A stretch of DNA of 64,000 nt from an uncultured bacterium (GTDB lineage: Bacteria > Vulcanimicrobiota > Xenobia > Xenobiales > Xenobiaceae), in the NCBI GenBank assembly GCA_934636825.1, contig CAKUBG010000010.1:1-64000 (forward strand), written 5' to 3'. Shown in pieces: positions 60,983-64,000 of the stretch. The translations under genes and the position numbers were made by a program. The notes under the pieces were generated by a model. It had not been told where the DNA came from, did not search any database, and saw only the letters and a program-made list of their open reading frames with translations. Every line of letters starts with the position of its first letter. The first letter of the stretch is position 1.

Positions 60983-62629
60983 ATGGCAGCTAAGATGATT
61001 ATTTACGGTCAGGAAGCCCGCAAAGCTTTGGAAAAGGGTGTTGATGCTTTGGCTAACGCTGTACGCGTAACCTTAGGCCCGCGTGGTCGTAATGTCGTGC
61101 TCGATAAAAAGTTCGGCTCTCCTACCATCACCAATGATGGCGTGACTATCGCTAAAGATATCGAGCTTCCCGACATGTTCGAAAATATGGGCGCTCAGCT
61201 GGTTCGTGAAGTTGCTTCCAAGACCAACGACATCGCCGGCGACGGTACCACCACCGCTACCGTTTTGGCTCAGGCTATGGTTCACGCCGGTATGAAAAAC
61301 GTTACCGCTGGTGCCAACCCCATGTTCATTAAACGCGGTATCGAGCAAGTGGTCGAGCGCGTTGTCGAAGCTATTAAAGCTATGGCTGTGCCTGTAGAAA
61401 CCACCGAAGCTATCGCTCAGGCCGCTACCATTTCCGCCAACAACGACAAAAAGATCGGTCAGCTCATTGCTGAAGCTATGGACAAAGTCGGTAAAGACGG
61501 CGTTATTACCGTTGAAGAGTCCAAGACTATGCACACCGGTCTCGAGCACGTCGAGGGCATGCAATTTGATAAAGGTTACATCTCTCCTTACTTCGTAACC
61601 GATTCCGACCGCATGGAAGCCGTTTTGGAAGATCCTTTCATCTTGATCGTCGAGAAGAAGATTTCCGCCATCAACGACATCGTCCACCTTTTGGAAAACG
61701 TTTCCCGCTCCGGCCGTCCCCTCTTGATTATCGCTGAAGACATCGAAGGCGAAGCTTTGGCTACTTTGGTCGTTAACAAGTTGCGCGGCGTATTGAATAT
61801 TGCTGCTGTTAAGGCTCCTGGTTTCGGTGACAGACGCAAAGAGATGCTTAAAGACATCGCCATTCTCACTGGCGCTCAGGTTGTCAGTGAAGAAATCGGT
61901 CTCAAGCTCGAAAACGTCGGCCTCGACTCTTTGGGCAGCGCTGTACGCGTCAAGATTACCAAAGACGACACCACTATTGTTGAAGGTCGCGGCGATGCCG
62001 AAGCTATCAAAGCTCGCATCGAGCAAATCCGTCACCAGATCGCCGAGAGCGATTCCGATTACGATCGCGAAAAATTGCAAGAACGTTTGGCCAAGTTGGC
62101 TGGCGGCGTAGCTGTTATCCGCGTGGGTGCTGCTACCGAAACCGAATTGCGCGAGAAGAAACATCGTTTAGAAGACGCTCTCTCCGCTACCCGCGCTGCC
62201 GTTGAAGAAGGTATTATCCCTGGTGGTGGTACCGCTTTCATCAGAGCTTTGCCCGTTTTGGATGAGATTAAGCTCGAAGGCGATCAGCAAGTAGCCGTAG
62301 ATATTATCCGCCAAGCTTTGGTAGAGCCTTTGCGCTTAATCGCCACCAACGCTGGTGTTGAAGGCTCCGTCATCGTCGAGAAGGTAAAAGAAGCTGATGC
62401 TCCTATCGGTTATGATGCCTTGAACCGCGAGTTCAAAGACATGGTTGCCAATGGTATCATTGACCCTGTAAAAGTTACCCGCTCTGCTTTGCAAAATGCT
62501 GCTTCTATCGCCGCTATGGTTCTCACTACCGAGACCCTTATTGCTGAAAAGCCTCAGAAGGCTGATCCTGCTGCTGCAGCCGGTATGCCCGGCGGTATGC
62601 CCGGCGGCATGGGCGGAATGGACTTCTAG
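60983..62629 (+). CDS. groEL: Chaperonin GroEL
   Basis: A 548-residue ATP-dependent chaperonin that forms double rings with GroES. It shows VTLGPRGRNVVL, DGVTIAKDIEL, AGDGTTTATVLAQ with the catalytic Asp region, VEEGIIPGGGTA, and the usual C-terminal GGMPGGMGGMDF tail. AGAGGAAAAAATT precedes the ATG. Codon use is C-ending-rich compared with neighbours, as expected for a highly expressed gene. Two hairpins follow, the second a strong terminator. Confidence 0.98.
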   Translation: MAAKMIIYGQEARKALEKGVDALANAVRVTLGPRGRNVVLDKKFGSPTITNDGVTIAKDIELPDMFENMGAQLVREVASKTNDIAGDGTTTATVLAQAMVHAGMKNVTAGANPMFIKRGIEQVVERVVEAIKAMAVPVETTEAIAQAATISANNDKKIGQLIAEAMDKVGKDGVITVEESKTMHTGLEHVEGMQFDKGYISPYFVTDSDRMEAVLEDPFILIVEKKISAINDIVHLLENVSRSGRPLLIIAEDIEGEALATLVVNKLRGVLNIAAVKAPGFGDRRKEMLKDIAILTGAQVVSEEIGLKLENVGLDSLGSAVRVKITKDDTTIVEGRGDAEAIKARIEQIRHQIAESDSDYDREKLQERLAKLAGGVAVIRVGAATETELREKKHRLEDALSATRAAVEEGIIPGGGTAFIRALPVLDEIKLEGDQQVAVDIIRQALVEPLRLIATNAGVEGSVIVEKVKEADAPIGYDALNREFKDMVANGIIDPVKVTRSALQNAASIAAMVLTTETLIAEKPQKADPAAAAGMPGGMPGGMGGMDF

Positions 62630-62654
62630 TCTCTATTAGCCTCTAAGGCATGGT

Positions 62655-62700
62655 TTAAGTGCTGCGTTTTCTGAATCGTACGATTGTCCGCAACACTTAA
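62655..62700 (+). other. Hairpin downstream of groEL
   Basis: TTAAGTGCTGCG (62655-62666) pairs with CGCAACACTTAA (62689-62700), one mismatch. No T run. It lies ahead of the strong terminator at 62727 and could protect the message 3' end. Confidence 0.5.
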
Positions 62701-62726
62701 ATAAGGGGGCGCACTTATAGGAAAGG

Positions 62727-62758
62727 AGCTTGAGAGTTAGTTGCTCTCAAGCTTTTTT
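62727..62758 (+). terminator. Strong terminator of the groES-groEL operon
   Basis: AGCTTGAGAG (62727-62736) pairs with CTCTCAAGCT (62744-62753), followed by a T run. Confidence 0.95.
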
Positions 62759-62943
62759 CTTTAGTTTGTTTTTTTGAAAAGTTATAGTGAAAACGAAAAG
62801 TCTGAGCAATTTTGGCTTAATCTTAAGAAAAAAAGGCTTTGACTTTGTCTTGCTAGAAAACAACGGCCGCTGCGCCTATTTTTTTGCTGTTTTTTATACA
62901 GCTTTGCGCTAGTGGCAGTATTTTATTTGTTGGGTTTTTTAAT

Positions 62944-63483
62944 ATGAGAAGTTTTAAGGTTTGGCTGGCCTTAGGTATTGTGGCCGTGTCTTGCTGGGCT
63001 TGTGGTATGTCTGAGGGACAGACTGTAAATATGTATGTTTCCCAAATGACAGTATACGAACGCAGAGTAGAGGCCGATGCTTACGATATTGGCAAGATAA
63101 CTTCCGAAATAGATACAAATATAACTGAGCAGCAACGTGCCGAGTTAGTAAAATCTCTCAAAGGGCAGGCTGCGCGTTTAAAAGATACGATTAAGGCGAT
63201 TGAAGAAGCCAATTGTCCTCAACCTTGTCAAAATATGCGTGTTCATTACCAAGGAGCTTTGCAAAATCGCTTGGAGCATTGTAAAGTTTTGGCCGATTTC
63301 TTGGAAAAAAATTACCATCCCGGACAAGCTGTAGATGGCAAAGCTTTAGCTGCACTTAAGAATAAGACTGACAAATTAGCTCAGGAAACGGCTGAATACG
63401 AAAATAAAATTCACGAAGATAAAGTGCTTTTGGCTAATTCTTACCGTGAAGTTCAGTTACCTGAAGTTGTCGAGAATAAATAG
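62944..63483 (+). CDS. Probable lipoprotein with coiled-coil region
   Basis: About 179 residues from the ATG at 62944; an upstream in-frame start would add 20 residues. A short basic start and hydrophobic core end at AVSC, a plausible lipobox, so the mature protein would be lipid-anchored at that Cys. The rest is charged and helical, with heptad-like Leu/Ala spacing and a CPQPC motif near residue 93. No family recognised. It has its own small terminator. Confidence 0.6.
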   Translation: MRSFKVWLALGIVAVSCWACGMSEGQTVNMYVSQMTVYERRVEADAYDIGKITSEIDTNITEQQRAELVKSLKGQAARLKDTIKAIEEANCPQPCQNMRVHYQGALQNRLEHCKVLADFLEKNYHPGQAVDGKALAALKNKTDKLAQETAEYENKIHEDKVLLANSYREVQLPEVVENK

Positions 63484-63540
63484 AACTTAAGTTATAAGTT
63501 TAGGTCTGGATATTTCACTTTTTACGCCGTTTTTCGAATC

Positions 63541-63560
63541 GGCAATTTTTATTGCCTTTT
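63541..63560 (+). terminator. Small terminator after the lipoprotein gene
   Basis: GGCAAT (63541-63546) pairs with ATTGCC (63551-63556) around TTTT, followed by TTTT. Confidence 0.7.
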
Positions 63561-63603
63561 GGGGGCCCTTTTGTGGGGGGCTTGCATTTTAGGAGAAGAC
63601 GAA

Positions 63604-64000
63604 TTGGGTTACGCTCCGTTTATCAGTGGCATTATTGCCAATGCCAAAAAATATAAAGAACGCTCTGCTTACGAAGTTTATCGTGATGATCATTGGGAAA
63701 AAGTCTCTTGGACTCAATTTTTGACCAATATCAGCAAGGCTGCTTCGGCGGTACTAAACTTTTCTTTGGCGCCGGATGATTTAGTAGCTGTCTATGCTCC
63801 CAATTGTCCGCAGTGGCACGAAATAGATTACGGCTGTATGGCAGCTAAAGCTGTTACAGTAGCTGTACATGCTACATGTTCAGTCGAAGCTGTGCGCCAA
63901 ATTTTCACCGAGACTACTCCTAAATTGACTTTTGTTGGCAATGCCGAGCTGGCCGAATTGCTTTTCGGAGCTGTGGAAAACCCCGGCCACGTAGTTATTC
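63604..64000 (+). CDS. AMP-forming acyl-CoA synthetase, C-terminus cut by window edge
   Basis: The frame opens with a TTG eight bases after AGGAG and stays open to the window end (132 codons). The sequence (YEVYRDDHWEKVSW, DLVAVYAPNCPQWHEIDYG, TVAVHATCSVEAVRQIFTET) is the N-terminal region of ANL-superfamily long-chain acyl-CoA synthetases, FadD/AMP-dependent type. The ATP-binding TSGTTG motif lies beyond the window. Substrate chain length cannot be judged. Confidence 0.85.
   Translation, partial: MGYAPFISGIIANAKKYKERSAYEVYRDDHWEKVSWTQFLTNISKAASAVLNFSLAPDDLVAVYAPNCPQWHEIDYGCMAAKAVTVAVHATCSVEAVRQIFTETTPKLTFVGNAELAELLFGAVENPGHVVI

Noticed and set aside
61073..62164. 363-codon open frame antisense to groEL
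   Set aside because: It is a consequence of strong codon bias in groEL; it has no ribosome-binding site or family motif.

Overview
The window is a compact, AT-leaning bacterial chromosome segment. It holds about 48 protein genes on both strands, no rRNA, tRNA, insertion sequence or CRISPR array that I can see, and many clear intrinsic terminators between transcription units. Signs of a Gram-negative-type cell envelope are a DUF3300 exported protein, a BamE/OmlA-like exported protein, a lipoprotein candidate, several other secreted proteins and a squalene-hopene cyclase. TTG and GTG starts are common. The gene mix (hopanoid cyclase, eukaryotic-like Ser/Thr kinase, molybdenum hydroxylases, cobamide salvage, family-B polymerase) points to an uncultured or poorly studied lineage. 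A non-photosynthetic relative of Cyanobacteria is one possibility, but I cannot assign a phylum from the sequence alone.

Layout. 1-5.1 kb: an exported DUF3300 protein running off the left edge, then rluA-like, miaA, dapF and an M24 aminopeptidase. 5.2-11.7 kb: a tandem-domain, eukaryotic-type phosphofructokinase facing pncB, a eukaryotic-type hexokinase, an ArgRS-like protein without a catalytic core, and a TM2 protein. 11.9-16.8 kb: a large helical protein with a His/Cys cluster, convergent with a membrane glycosyltransferase-like protein. 16.8-19.4 kb: a folded leader RNA, ispG and a DsrE/F/H-like trio. 19.4-23 kb: a cobamide salvage operon (cobT, cbiR-like, cobU, cobS). 23-26.8 kb: a BamE-like protein, an RlmL-like methyltransferase, a DnaJ-TPR protein and an unrecognised barrel-like protein. 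26.8-34.6 kb: a molybdenum hydroxylase operon with two hydroxylases, a MocA-like protein and a MobA-ModE-type fusion. 34.8-46 kb: GNAT, HAD, malQ, pepT, squalene-hopene cyclase and several unknown proteins. 46-56 kb: a kinase with a degenerate cyclase domain, a transglutaminase-like protein lacking its cysteine, an HExxH protease, nadE and a secreted protein. 56-64 kb: family-B DNA polymerase, M32 carboxypeptidase, groES-groEL, a lipoprotein and the start of an acyl-CoA synthetase.

How it fits together. Hexokinase, PFK and 4-alpha-glucanotransferase handle glucan and glucose. PncB and NadE form an NAD salvage route. CobT/U/S with a CbiR-like enzyme suggest salvage and remodelling of cobamides taken from outside. 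The molybdenum cluster encodes its own cofactor-handling and regulatory proteins.

A recurring theme is family members whose usual catalytic site is missing: NadE without a glutaminase triad, a transglutaminase with Pro for Cys, a family-B polymerase without exonuclease motifs, a cyclase domain without metal ligands, and an ArgRS without its core. The best candidates for something new are the eukaryotic-like glycolytic pair, the coreless ArgRS-like protein, the three-way-junction leader before ispG, and these altered enzymes.
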